DNA of 52,010 nt from Antrodiella citrinella (Eukaryota > Basidiomycota > Agaricomycetes > Polyporales > Steccherinaceae): NCBI GenBank assembly GCA_004802725.1, contig SGPM01000191.1:1-52010 (forward strand). Direction: 5' to 3'. A program made the position numbers and the translations under genes. Shown here one piece after another: positions 22,740 to 35,159 of the stretch. How positions within the stretch are numbered: the first letter of the stretch is position 1; every line of letters begins with the position of its first letter. Under the pieces are notes generated by a model. The model saw only the letters and a program-made list of their open reading frames with translations, had not been told where the DNA came from and made no database searches.

Positions 22740-23464
22740 AAGACCAAGAACTCGGATATGAAGGGCAGCATTGGACAAAAATAAAAAACTGTTTGTGCAA
22801 GGGAAAAACCCACGGGCATGACCGAAAAACTGCGGTGGGGTTGGGAAAAACTGCGCCGGGTCCTGAGAAAATGTTACGAGTTGCACAAAAAACTGTATGA
22901 TGGCAGATAAATCTTGTGGCCATGTGGCAAAAACACTCCCACCTGCGGAAAACTCCGGGGACGTCCGAATAGTGTCCACGCGGCTACCAAACGTCTGTCA
23001 GGCTGTCCAAGAAAGCTGCAGCAGCCGAAAAACTGCATCGTTTCGCCCAATATCTGTGCAGGTACGTTGTATGTTGTCCTCTGCTTCAGATTTCTGAATA
23101 TCAGCAGCTTACAGGTATCATAATGGTCAGTGCGTGGGCCACCGCGCGTCGCGTGGCCCGACAGTCCCCGACTTGACCAATTTGGATAAATGTGACAGGC
23201 AAGAATCGTCCTTCGACACCGCGCCCCAACTCATTTTTCGATATTAATCCTCGTCGTCGCCCTCTCAGCTGCCCTCTTCCTTCTCACCCCCTTCACCCCC
23301 TCCTCTCTCTGCGCAATCTTCACCCAACATTCTGGCCTCTCATCTCCCCCCCCATCATTGGCGCAACCCTTGCGTTGTACAGGCCGTGTTGACGGCTGTT
23401 CCCGCCTTTTCTACCACTCATATCGCGTCCAGGACGCGTTCATTTGGTCTCAGATTTTTTTGTC

Positions 23465-26400
23465 ATGCCTCGGTGCTTTCAGTGTGACCGTGCCCATACC
23501 TGCTGTTCTGCTTTTTATCCTGTGAATCCCTCACATGGGAACGTAAGTCTACTCTATCAACTCATAGCTGGTCAAAAACTGACTGATTTGGAATGTTGCA
23601 GTCGCTCTGCTACTGCGGCCATCTACAGGCGTCTCACAACATAGCTGATCCTCCTCCTGCACCCGTTGCTCCAACCCATCCACCCAACGGATTCGATCCC
23701 CGCGGTGCATGTCGAACTGGCAACTGCCAGTGCCTTTCTTTTTATCAGTCATCCAATGCAATGGTACGTACACCTTTGTTAGCAACTCCGATGCCTCTTG
23801 TCTCACATTTTGTACCGCTAGATCACATCTTTCAGTGAGCGCTGTGGGAATTGTCCCCATGTGTACTCTGCGCACGAAATGCTTGCTACCACTCACACCA
23901 GGTACGTTGTGTGATCACTGTTTCACATGCCTTACATACTGACGTAAATTTTAAAGTCTCCCTCCTGCGGCGATTGGGCCTGTATCGCATCTTCAGCCTC
24001 CTGACTCACGGGCGGGTCCCTCACAAGTGTGGTCTCACGCAGTCGCCGTATCGACCCCTTCAACCTCTGCTAGTGTTCCTTCCTCATGGATACCTGCTAC
24101 CGCCTCACTCCCCTCGCAAACCTTTGGATGGCCCGCTCCTCCGACTGCGAGCACTAGTACTCATTCCTCTTCATCCACACATCCCCTCGCTACCCCATTC
24201 GGACTTGGGGTCCCAAGTGGAGGTAGCTATCGATCGTCGGGCACTGGCAGTCGGAGTCGGGGCAGAGGGGCCATGGCACCCGTTGGTATTTCGAGACGGG
24301 TCTCAGCCTCTGCAACCATCACGTTGAAGGTGGATTTCTTGATATTCCCTCACGATGTAAGTCACCTACCACTGTCACATCGTATTTTTCCTGTCCTCAT
24401 TTTGCGATCTTTTGATAGTATAGCAATCCAGAAAACCGTCGTCCCGACCGACTTCCTCTCGCACAGCACTTTCTCAACATCCTTTCCACTTGCAGATCTC
24501 TTGGTCTCGCTGTCATGCACACTTTCACCGGTACTCCCGATACCAACATCATGACGGACGTGGTCAATCTCCTTATTGCGACCTTGGCCGAGAAACGTGT
24601 CCAGCTGCCTTCGTGGCAGCCCCCTGCCTTCCCAGTACATCCCAACGAACCCAATTACGACCTTCATTCTACCTTCCACGCCATGCCATTCCATCTTCTC
24701 ATGGTTGGCAATGTCAATCGAGAACGCACGAGTCGTAGAATTCAGCTGAATGAAGACGCCGGTTATGGTTCATTCACGCTCGCTGCGCTGAGCAAGGACT
24801 ACAAAAAGAGCGTGAGTCCAACCGATTCTGAGTATCTTCTGATTCCCCTATGTGAGTTATGCTTTGTATGCTCTTAGATTGCGCCACTCATGAGATTCAC
24901 AGGTATCAAGGGGGACAACCTCACCGGTCCTATCGTGCAAAACTCTCCGGAAGTCCACCACTGCCTCTCCCTTCGCATCTCAGCTCTGTTCGTCTCCGAT
25001 AGTGAACCGGTCGATTGCTACGATGACTGCCCGCAACCTCCAGCCGTTTTGCTCCACTCGTCACACATGATGTCTCCTCCCGCTCCCGACGAGCCTCCCA
25101 TCCATTCTCATCTTACACCATCTGCTCCGTCTGTAATTTCTGCAGAGTTGTCCCCAACTCCTCGCTATGAACTCGCTCCTCTCGCACAAGCGCCGTCTCC
25201 CCCCACTCAACGCTCCTACAGACACCTACAGGACTTCCAGGACAACCACGTCCGACGTAATCCCATCTCCCACTCTGATTTCTCTCTCTTTGCTCCAAGT
25301 GTCTCATTAGCTGCCCGGGCTGTTCTGTTTGCCATTTCTTCAAAGCGCACAGATCCTGACTCTGTGTTCATTCCTGCAAGCCACCCTGAGCTTCTCGGAG
25401 ACACTCGTGTTCGGTTTCATCCACCTGAGTGGAATCCCGATGATCTCACCCTTAGTCACTGGTATGTATCCCTTCAATCATTATTTGCATCAATCACACC
25501 TGACATGTTCACAGCGGGGGTATGAGTTCATCAGACTGTACTGGTGATGGTGTCCTTCGCCAAGTACTGCACGAGGCCTTGCAGCTTGGCATTCAAAGGC
25601 TTGTTCGTGCTAATGCTGCCGAGGTGCTGAATGAAGAAGACCAGTACATCGTCTCTCAGCCACGAGCTATTCACACCTCCAACGACATCCAGGACACCTT
25701 GTACGCCTGCGGGTGTCTTTGTGCGATGCTCATCGTCTGGGCCAGTAGCTCGCCTCATCCCATCTCTCCCTTTTTCCTTCAAGCCCTCGTTGACGGTGCA
25801 AGCAGTCTGTACAACCCGACATGGGTCACCTCTCTCAGCCCGCATATTGGCGCGGTATTGTCCCTTCTTCCCGCTACACCTGGTCACGACTTTCCAGGTC
25901 CGAACTCCAATGAAAGGAATCATCTTGCTCGTCTTCTTCATCTCCGCACCAACCAGCTGGTAAGTGTCTCTTCAGCTCACTCTTAGTATTTAAATTGATG
26001 TACTGCTTCTCTACTAGCTCTCGACAATTGAGACGATCACTGATACCGAGACTTGGACAGCTGTGGTTCGAAATGTATACGTCCATGTCCTTCTGGCAGT
26101 GAATACGCTACAGACCCAGTCAAGTGCGGAGTTCACTGCGTTCAAGAATGGGTTTGATCGGCGTATTGATGTTAGGTCCGAGGATGTTCGATTATGCACT
26201 GTAAGTACGCAGCTTTAGTCTACGCCTTTCATGCTGTCTCACTTAATGGGTTTTTAGGCACTCAAAGGACACTCGAAGGCCATCTTTGCCGAGCTGTATC
26301 CCTGCCACATCAACGATCCCGAACAGCTCATCTCTCGTCTTCGTTTTGAGATCGGTGAGGACGACTCCGACGACCTCACCGAAGAAGAGCAGCAGTTCCA

Positions 26401-26970
26401 ATCACGTGCTGCCGCTCTCCTCCCCAAGCTTCGAGAGGCGGTCCTACGCTATCTCCGTGGGGCAGGTCACCCAGATTGTCCGCGTGTTCAGGAGCTCACC
26501 ACGCCAGAGGATAGGGAAACACTTGCAAACGACAGAGGCTATCGTGCTCGTCGTTTCGTCTTCCTGACCAGCAGCCTTGACGTTCTCCCCACAAGCGACC
26601 AAACCTTCCGCGTTGTAGTGAGTATCTGGCTTTATAGCCATACAATCGATGATGAACTCACTTTCGTAGATCATTTTGCAGCAAAACATTCCTTTGGCAG
26701 CGTTACCGAGGGGATGTTCATTGCCGGCAGAGGTAAGTACCTTTGCTGTACACTCTCACATCAACCTTACTCACACAAGTGCAGATATCGGAGCTTCTGA
26801 TTCCTCCCGCTACCCATGCATGTCTGTTCCAGCTCGACATTTTCCTGACCGACGCTCTCTTGAAAGTTATCGAGGACTCCTACCCATTGACCGATCCCAC
26901 TACAGTGACTACGTTCGACGCGTGCCTTCATGAGGGTCTTATGGATCTTGGTGCAGAGACATTCTCTTAG
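23465..26970 (+). CDS. Cys/His-motif protein with HECT-like C-terminal domain (putative E3 ubiquitin ligase)
   Basis: Eleven exons (23465-23542, 23602-23763, 23822-23901, 23957-24356, 24419-24811, 24878-25461, 25515-25959, 26018-26200, 26258-26617, 26670-26732, 26785-26970) encode 977 residues; every intron is GT-AG, 52-66 nt, and every junction keeps frame. The first 106 residues hold several Cys/His modules (MPRCFQCDRAHTCC, LCYCGHLQASH, RCGNCPHVYSAHE) that look zinc-binding. A Ser/Pro-rich linker follows. The C-terminal part has DGVLRQVLHEALQLGIQ and ends with LLIPPATHACLFQLDIF, where Cys929 occupies the position of the HECT catalytic cysteine (normally within a His-Thr-Cys context). HECT ligases transfer ubiquitin through that Cys. 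The match is distant, so activity is inferred. I recall many similar agaricomycete proteins near transposons. The gene appears intact. Confidence 0.85.
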
Positions 26971-29632
26971 ATCGCCTCTCGTCCTCCTCGTTCCCATTCT
27001 CCTTTCCTCTTCGACATTAGTACCCGATAATCTGTCCCATGTCCCCGGTGGACATCCGACCCCAGGCTCATTTGCCCGGGCCGTATAATTCGCTGCAATG
27101 TACGTTTCGTGTATAGTCTATTAGCTATTAATGAATTACTACATTGTGTCAGCTATAACTCACTGCGGGACATTGCAAAACTGTCCGAATTATTTGAGAC
27201 AGTGCAACACCACCGCCCCATGAGGGCGCCTAAATTTCGAAAACGCACCAGTTTGATATTCAGGCGCCCACTCAGAAGCGAGTCGCGTCGTGGCGGTCCC
27301 ACTCTTAAAAGGCTGCGTCCCCAATCCCTGGATTCTCAACTGGGACGTGGCATGTCCCCTCTAGTTGTCAGTCGCTTTCAAACCTAGGTAGCGGCGACGA
27401 AGAGCAACATGTCCAAGCCTTCACCGTCGTCCGTCCACACGACCGCCAACTACATTTGGTTCGAATACATCCGTCTTCGGCAAAAACTTCGTGCTCTCCG
27501 TGTCGTCACCGCTGTGTCCAGGCCGTCGTCGTCTCCAGTACGCAATTGTGTCCAAGCTGTTGTCGTCCCCAGGCCATCGTCGTGTCCATTTCGTCCTCAT
27601 GTCTAATCGGTTGACACATCTGCGGTCATCAACGCAGGGCAGGAGAAAACAGCAGATATTTGACAAGAAGGCAAGGAGCAACACACGCAAATCAGGTATG
27701 TAAATTTCACTCTCATTGTTGTCCATCCACCCCCTCATAATCCATCTCATAGCTCATGTACTCCCTCTTCCCTTGTCACCCATCCCTTCGTGAAAGCCGT
27801 TACTCCGCCACTTTTCCAACCTGATTGTCGACTCGTCTCCCGTGCCCCGGCCATCTTTCCCTGGCAACCATTCTTCGCCGCCTCGTCTTCTCGACATCCA
27901 TGATGGACTTCTATCCCACTTACGCTTGACGCGAGATCTCCTTTCGTTTCGTTCAAGTCAGCACGACGCGCGTCTCTCCTTCATCGTATCAGAAATTTTT
28001 CGTGCGTGAACGATCTCTTCCTGCTCTCTTCCGCTCTTCCATCTCCTACTCGCTCGCACGGACGACTTCTTTCAAATCACCGTCTTCTAGGATCGTACGT
28101 ATACTTTGATGTTTCCGGAGAGAGGGCACTTTCCCCGTATGAGTCAGCCAGTGAGTGGACTCATCCTCGGGAGTCGGAGCTGAAGATTTTTTCGCCGACA
28201 GTACTGTACGACAGTACGCGTGCAGGTACGTTTGGATGGACGACACAGGTAAGCATTGGCTCGTCGTCGCACCGCCATTTCTGCTGACTTCTGTGTCACT
28301 CGTCTGTCATAGGTTACGCTTCGCCCGACCAACGCTCGACCTTCAAGACAGTCCCTTGAGAATCATCGTACGTTTTCAGTGTTCTCTGTGAAGGTATCAC
28401 CTATACTAACATTCTGTTGATGTGCCTTGTGCTGTATGCTTAAGATTGTGCATTCATGTGTCTGCTCCTTAGCTCGTTAACTCAAGGCGGCATCACATTG
28501 TCGACGGCATATTGCCGCGCTGATGCACCAGACGGGCTCCTGAACACAGAAGTAAACACACTCAACAATGGAGGTACTCCAGGAGGAGGACACCACGTAA
28601 GGGCGTAAGTAGAGGAGTCGTAAGGGTGGGCCGAGGACCTAGGAATAGGGTAGAGTAATCCGGTGATGTTCGTGTATCGCCCGAGATGACTCGTGCAACG
28701 CCCGGTGACCTACGAGACCGCACGGGCGAAGTACCGAAATAGCTACGAGGCCTGCGGAGAAGTACTAGACCGCGCGGAATGGATATGTCGTGACTGTATG
28801 ACTGATAAAAACGCGATCGAGAGGGTCCGCGGGAGGTACGAGGCTGACAGAAATAGGTCCGAGAGTGTCCGGACCGATGGGACGAGTAGGGGCCACGGGC
28901 GATAATTGCGGAAGATAAAGGAAGGGGACGCGGGACGATAGCGGTATATCGAACAGCGAGTAGAGGTGAAACACGGCGGTCGAGGGGTCGCAAACGCAAT
29001 GGGTCGCAGTAGAAGGTGAACGCAGTAGTAAACGCAGTAGAACTCGGGGCTTGTTAGAAACGCAACGCAACGCAGTAAACGCAGGATAACCAGAGAACGC
29101 AAAAGGGGGTCGCAATAGAAATATACGCACGCGGTTCGCAGGGGTTCGTGAAATCTTCGCTCTCACAGGTATTAAGGGGGAAAAAGGGGAGGGGGATCTT
29201 CCTTTTGTTCTAATGTACATAGTGCGCCTACTTATAGTAGGATACGGACTATTCAAACCGGTAGCTACGAGAAAGAGTCGAGAAGTAAGAAATAAGATAA
29301 ACGAAAGTGTCCGAGAAGGTACGATAAGGGTCCGGAAACTACGATACGATGTTCGAAGGAGTTACGATGTACTAACGGGGGTGTGAAAGGAGGTATCGGG
29401 GTTGTGCGTTTAGCTCGCGCGTGGCTTCGGACGATGCGCGGACGTGAGTTCGAGGATTTCGGACATCGCGGGTGATGCGCGGGTCATTCGTCGGGATGTG
29501 CGGACGTGAATACGAGTAGACGTAGCGGACGAGAAGTCTCCGAAGGTGTCAAGGTAGGGGCGGATAGGTGCTAGTCGGTGCGTAATAGCGGCGCGCGGGT
29601 ACCAACGAGAATTGGGGCTCATCAGCGCGTGT
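26971..29632. other. Long stretch without a recognised gene
   Basis: 27400-27600 has CGTCGT-rich simple sequence. 27600-28500 has only short frames. 28560-29560 is markedly purine-rich on the plus strand with CG-rich short words and scattered stops. The minus-strand frames of 120-165 codons here are Pro/Ser/Arg-rich as expected from a C/T-rich strand, and I do not accept them as genes. Confidence 0.45.
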
Positions 29633-29858
29633 TGAGCTCAAGTTGTCACAGTATGTCACAAATAGTAACAGTGTTATGATCATGATAACACACCCATCGT
29701 TGATATTGAGAGTCCGACATTGACATGATTCGAGTTCATATATAGCCACCAAAGGCCTGGGAAAGTCACTAACGGTGGCAGCGTGTAGCAGCAGTAGTTG
29801 TCAGCTTTGCTGCTGCTGCTGGTCATTCAACCACAAATCGACGACCTTGTTACAAACA
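29633..29858. mobile_element. Solo LTR (226 bp) with perfect 5-bp target duplication
   Basis: The sequence starts TGAGCTCAAG and ends TTACAAACA, giving the TG...CA ends of an LTR, and is flanked on both sides by the identical pentamer CGTGT (29628-29632 and 29859-29863). It contains a TATATA promoter-like motif at about 29736. No second LTR or polyprotein frame was found, so it is best explained as a solo LTR left by recombination between the two ends of a retrotransposon. The short length and the TGTCACAGTATGTCAC-like start region suggest Copia. Orientation is uncertain, though the TATA position favours plus. Confidence 0.8.
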
Positions 29859-29863
29859 CGTGT

Positions 29864-31462
29864 GCGCTCTATTCTTTTTCCCTTTTCCTTTCCCTTTATT
29901 TCCCGTTATCCCTTTATTCCCTCATCCACTTCCTTCATCGTACCCTTACCCGCATATGGACTCCCATATGTATACCTAGTACGACTCATCCCCTTTCCTA
30001 TTCCCTTACTGCGGTGTCATGGAGAAGACCTGCGCTACTGAATTTTCGGCTTTCAGAAAACCTAGAAACTCATTATATGCGCGCATTACGAACGGATCAA
30101 CGCGCGCGTCGTCTTTGTCAACCTCAAGACTCCTGCCTTTCTTTTATTCCTTGAGTCTCATTTTTTCTTTCACGATTTTGCGCTTACGCATACACTCTGA
30201 CGTCATGGATCTCTTTATGTTTTGCGTTTCCGTATTCATCCCCTTGTCTTCGTTCGCCTTCGCACTTGTGTCTTCTTTCTTTTCTATTCAACTTCTTCTC
30301 TTTTCGGTCATCGCGCCAACGTACCCTTTGCCCATTGTCTTCGCGCAGTCTTTTGTCTTGGACGGACCTCCGGCTCGATTCGGACTCTCCCCCTCGGTTT
30401 TCTGTCGTCCGTGTATCTTCGTTCAACATTCTCGGTTCTCGTCCATTGCTTTCCGTGTTCCACGACCCGCGCCGAGTACCCTTGCCATCTAGTACGTTGA
30501 TCCCTCGGGTTAAGCAGCTTGGTGACTGTTGGCGGGCAGTCCACCTTGACGCTCTTGACGTATGATCCCGGCAGTGTGGGAGAACCGCGCGTCCTTGTTC
30601 CGGAATCCTTGGCGAGTACCTTATACCTCTTCACTTCTTTTTCTTGACGGCTACTTCGTTACGGACTCCACTTTTCGTTCTGATCTTTCGTGATCGTACT
30701 TCGGTGTTCTCCAGTTTCCCTTTTTCGGACTCGCACTTCCCTAAATCAGCAATCACTTCTATGTTTTTGTTCTCTCGTATGGTTTCTTCTTCGTCTTCTG
30801 TCTCTTTATATTCGCGATCTGCTCCTTCGTACTCCACTCCCATGTATATATAGTACCCTCTCACTTTTCGAATGGAGCACCGAATTTCCCCCCCCCTCGC
30901 TCTCTCTCTTTTTCGTGTGCCTCTCGTAGCCTCTGCGCGCGACGAACTCGAGTCTTCGTCTTCAAGTATTCGTTTCAAGTCATCATTTTAAATCCGTCAT
31001 CGTATCGCTTTAGAACGGCATTGTTCTTCGAAGTAAGTCTTTAAATCGCATATATTCGCTGATCACTCTGTTAGGTTACGGTATATGTTGTTCGTAACGC
31101 AATCTTGGCCAGTACTCTCCACAGACAAGCTTAATACTTGTCGTCCCCCACTCGAGCCCATTACACTCACGACCAGCCCCCATTCGTCGTACTTCTACCC
31201 CCTCCTCCACATTCGCCTTCCCTCCTGAATCGGACGCGCTTACGCCGGTCCTCTCCCACGAATCCCCTTATTCTTTCTTCCTTCTTTCTTTCTTCCCTTT
31301 CCCTCGGTAGAAGCCTCATCTGGCTTTTCTCTACGACAGCGGATGAACCATCACCGTCCAACGCTCACCGTTTCAACGGTTCCCTTTGAACGTCCCCCCT
31401 TTTTACCTCCGCAGTTCCTTAGTACTTGAATGATCCTCCTGTTATAGGCGTGCAGCCTTAAC
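29864..31462. other. Pyrimidine-rich stretch without a recognised gene
   Basis: The plus strand is strongly C/T-rich, the reverse of the purine-rich side before the LTR. Frames here (for example 30019-30492) are Phe/Ser/Leu-rich as expected from composition and lack motifs and introns. No gene supported. Confidence 0.4.
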
Positions 31463-31631
31463 CCGGAGTCTCCGACACCTCTCCGACAGACGCCTCGACA
31501 CAGACCCGCTACTCCCGTGTGTTCCTTCGGAACCTGGGCTCATTGGGTTTTATTGCCGTGATGATATACTGAGCTTTCCCAATTGAGCCCAGTTCCTTGT
31601 CAACGCATCGGAGGTCTGTCGGAGGGTCCGG
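31463..31631. repeat. Nested long hairpin (~170 bp)
   Basis: An inner stem pairs 31529-31547 with 31578-31596 (19 bases, two single-base bulges) around a loop of about 30 bases. An outer stem pairs 31481-31497 with 31609-31624 (CTCCGACAGAC shared). The flanking CCGGAG/GGTCCGG ends at 31463 and 31631 extend the pairing imperfectly. It could be a foldback/MITE-like element or a structured RNA; no target duplication was identified. Confidence 0.65.
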
Positions 31632-32229
31632 TTATCTACCCCCTTCAGGAGCTCCCGCCCCCTCACTTCCTTTTCTCCGTTTACGTTCCCTCCTCCGTCC
31701 TTACTTACCTTTTCTACGCTCAACGTGTTTTCCTCATGTTCTACCTTTCGTCTCACATGAGGTTTTATTACGAACTCTTATCTACACCACGTTCTACTCG
31801 GCTACTCCATTTCCGTTCCGCATTCCGTAGCCACTTACTAGAGTAGTATAAAAGGATCATCTGGATGTACATAATTCCCCAGTTCGTAAATTAACGTTAT
31901 TCCGTGCTATCATCTCGGGCCTTCCGACCCTCCCCCACATTCCTTACACTTGAGCTCGATAGCGCGTCACCCACCTCTGTGTGGTGTTCGCGACCTCCGG
32001 CCTTACGCCCGACCGTCGTCACTCCTTCCTCTCCCTTGACTCCTTCTCCCTCGCCCTCCGTTGTTGCGACGTCCGGCTAGTCCGACGGTTGCTCAGCGAA
32101 CCTCCCCGAACTTCCTCCCCGCTCCCCGCGTGGACTCCGGCCCTGCTCCGCATCGCCCCGTCTACCCTGATCGGAACCTCCGGTACGCCCCCGACGTGCC
32201 ACATCTAACCCCCTCTCGGGACTTCCGCA

Positions 32230-32460
32230 GNACCTTNNGNACGGTCNTAACGATCCTCCTTCNGATTCCGCAGTTCTCATACNNGTATANATACCTGTAC
32301 NNNTCGGTCAAGTTGTTCCCCAACTTGACCTCCTTGTTAATAGAGGTTATCTTCCACTCTGAACATNGTCCTCNTCTGCACATTGTCCTCATCGTCTCAC
32401 TNGAACCTNNTCNTAGTCAGAACTCGTGCCGAAGTTACGCCTCACGTAACANNTCGANNC
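32230..32460. other. Low-quality bases (many N)
   Basis: More than a dozen N positions in 230 bases, in a region with no recognised gene. Nothing can be concluded about coding here. 32461-33332 is otherwise gene-free; a TATATA run near 33208 probably belongs to the promoter of the integrase gene. Confidence 0.9.
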
Positions 32461-33332
32461 GCATATGACTACAACAGGAAACAGACGACGCTCTCAGCGT
32501 ATCCAACAGCAACCACTCGCCGTGTCTGCGCCCATGTAGGATCGTGCATGGGTTGCAGCGCGACTTGCTCATCACGATCCTGCTGAATGATTATTTGACT
32601 GCTGAAATTCGAGGATGACATTAAAATACGCACCCTTAAACTTCGATAATCGGGAGATGGTGGAGATCCCTGGTAGACGTGTACGGAGCGATTCATGTTC
32701 AGGTACTTATAGTCACCAAACTCGTTACATAATTTACATCAATGGTTGGAGGCGTCTAGATCTTCTCTCACTGCGAGGTGAACGAACACTTACAACACGC
32801 GGCTTATGGTACGCCGAGTATTCGTTCTCTTTCGCGGGCTACATCGGACAAATATGCCTGCACTGGGCGGCCGCCTAGCGATTTTCGGTGATTCTTTAGG
32901 AATCCTTAGTTTTCTTGCATATATCCTCAAATTTCTCAAGACATCATTGGTTTGCGTTCGTAGTCACCGTACGTTTGCTTTGCGTTTGAGCATTCCTACA
33001 TATTACTGTATAATCTTGAATGAATGCATATTGGTTTTCCTTAGGAATCTCAATGTGATGTTGCCCCATGCAAGGTTAGGTCCCAGACATGAACTTCATA
33101 ATCCTCAAGAATCTTATATAATCTTGATATGACCAAGGATGGCTGCTTTGCCACTTGCTCATCTGTGTTTGCACTTGACTCTTGTGAGTTCTTGTGAATC
33201 CTTGTGAATTATATATATCACTAATTCTACATGCTGTGCAGTACCCAAATTTTTTTGCCCGCCCTCTTTTGCCCGGGCCCCTTTCTGGGACTATTCTCGA
33301 GTCGCTTCTAGTAGACTGTCTCTTCCAGCGAC

Positions 33333-35159
33333 ATGGAGCTCAATCCGCTCGACAATTTTCGTGCTGCATACCAGGTCCTGGAGGGAAGGGTTCAGCGGGC
33401 ACTCCGTGTACAGCTTGGGGATGGTATGAGACTCTCGGAGCACCGACAGCAGGCATTGCACCTTCTGCAATCTGCACAACAGGTGGGCGTNCTATTTTAA
33501 TTCACTGTGCAGGTTNAATCTTACCCTCACATTGCATTAGAACGTCACAGTTTTTCCTCCGGAAGAGCTTCGTGTTCTTGAGCAGAGCATAGCGGCGATG
33601 GTACAGGCCCTCGACNAAGCCTGCCATCAATCCTCTGACCCCCCAGACTCTGCCCCACTCGTGGTATCATCTCTTGTATCCTCTGGCCGTGGCCGTCCTC
33701 GTGTCGAAATCAGCACCNATTTTCTTCGGTACGCCTTGGATCTTCGTGGNCCAACCCATATCGCGGAGGTTCTCGGCTGCTCTTCGCGTACGGTGCGTCG
33801 TCGNGCCCTCGAACAAGGCTTGGTACAGCCCGCACTACCTGTCATCGTCCGCCTTCCCCGAGCCGACGGCTCTACTACCCGTGTTCACAACTCGACAACC
33901 CGTCCTGTGTCCACCCTCACCGACCCAGAGCTTGACGCACAGCTCTCCCANATCTTGAACGTGTTCCCCAGCTTTGGACGAAGCATGATCAGCGGTCGAT
34001 TGAAAGCAGCCGGACATCACGTCCCACGAGAACGCCTCACCTTGTCCTATGCCCGGGTTCACGGTACTCCTGGCATCTTCGGTGCTCGTACCATCCACCG
34101 CCGTCAATACAACGTTGCCGGGGCCAATTCTCTTTGGCATCATGATGGTCAACACGGTACGTTCTCTTACGAATATGCTGTAGCCAACTCTGACGCTCTT
34201 CCAGGTCTTATTCGTTACAAGATCGTCATGCACACGTTCATAGACGGGAAATCGCGTCTTGTCACTGCGTTTGGGGTTCATAACAACAACCGCTCTGAAA
34301 CGGTGCTCCACCTCTTTGAAGAAGCCATTGACGTTTACGGATGCCCAAGTCGATGCCGCGGAGACCATGGGACGGAGAACGTCGGGGTCGCGCAGAGGAT
34401 GGAAGAGCTCAGAGGTCCGGGACGTGGATCGTACATCTGGGGTCGGTACGTACGAACACTTTTCACATCTCTTCCCTTTTGCTTATGCCCACTCTCTCCC
34501 GCAGTAGCGTGCACAACACTCGCATTGAACGTTTATGGTACGACGTTACTAGCGGATTCGGCAAGAAGTGGAAGACGTTCTTTCACCATCTTGAGGTCCA
34601 CCATGGCCTCAACCCTTCCAACGCTGCCCACATCTGGCTTCTCCATCATCTCTTCCTCTCCCATATCCAGCACGACGCCGACGAGTGGGTTCAATCCTGG
34701 AACTCCCACACCCTTCAAATTCGAGGCGAACGACAACGGTCTCCTCGGGATATCTTCTTCTTCAGTATGGTCCAAGACGGACCCCGCGGTCTTCATACCA
34801 TCACCATGAATCAGGAACCTGTAGCAGACGATCCCGACGATGTCTCCTCTTACGGCGTTGACTGGGCGATTCATGAGGACGCGATGTTGATGGCTCACCA
34901 CCTCACTCACAATCCTCAGGAGTGGGAAGACGTTAATCCTTTCAACACGGGTCCTACCAGCCTCTCGCATGTTCCATGCGATCCCCCCGGATGTCCTCTC
35001 ACCCCCGAGGATGTCACTGCCCTCAACCATCATCTCTCGTCGCAGCCACAAGCTCACACCCTCAATATGAACATTCGTCGCTTACTCTGGCAAGACGCGC
35101 TGGGGTATTGTAACCATCTTATTGGAATCCATCAGAATGAACCAGATGTAGTAGCTTAA
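33333..35159 (+). CDS. Integrase core (rve-like DDE) domain protein
   Basis: Four exons, 33333-33482, 33541-34156, 34205-34445 and 34505-35159 (553 residues). The second intron is 48 nt and in frame, so it is easily missed, but removing it restores WHHDGQHG-LIRYKIVMH-TFIDGKSR. The catalytic acids appear in order: Asp in HHDGQHG (about 252), Asp in RGDHGTEN (about 309), and Glu in VHNTRIERLW (about 344), close to the DD35E spacing of rve integrases. An N-terminal helix-turn-helix-like segment (HIAEVLGCSSRTVRR) could bind DNA. I recall this as a widespread agaricomycete family of integrase core proteins, without adjacent gag/pol. Several N bases lie inside but do not break the frame. It may be a domesticated or DNA-transposon integrase. 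Confidence 0.85.

Noticed and set aside
22400..23123. Several short frames on both strands
   Set aside because: They overlap the palindrome cluster and purine-rich repeats and read as low complexity.
28562..29256. Overlapping 120-165-codon minus-strand frames
   Set aside because: Pro/Ser/Arg-rich composition follows from strand bias; no motifs, starts or introns that join them.
26971..33332. An autonomous retrotransposon around the solo LTR
   Set aside because: No reverse transcriptase, protease or gag-like frame and no second LTR were found in the flanks.
34533..35057. 174-codon minus-strand frame
   Set aside because: Antisense to the last integrase exon; Val/Gly/Glu-rich shadow.
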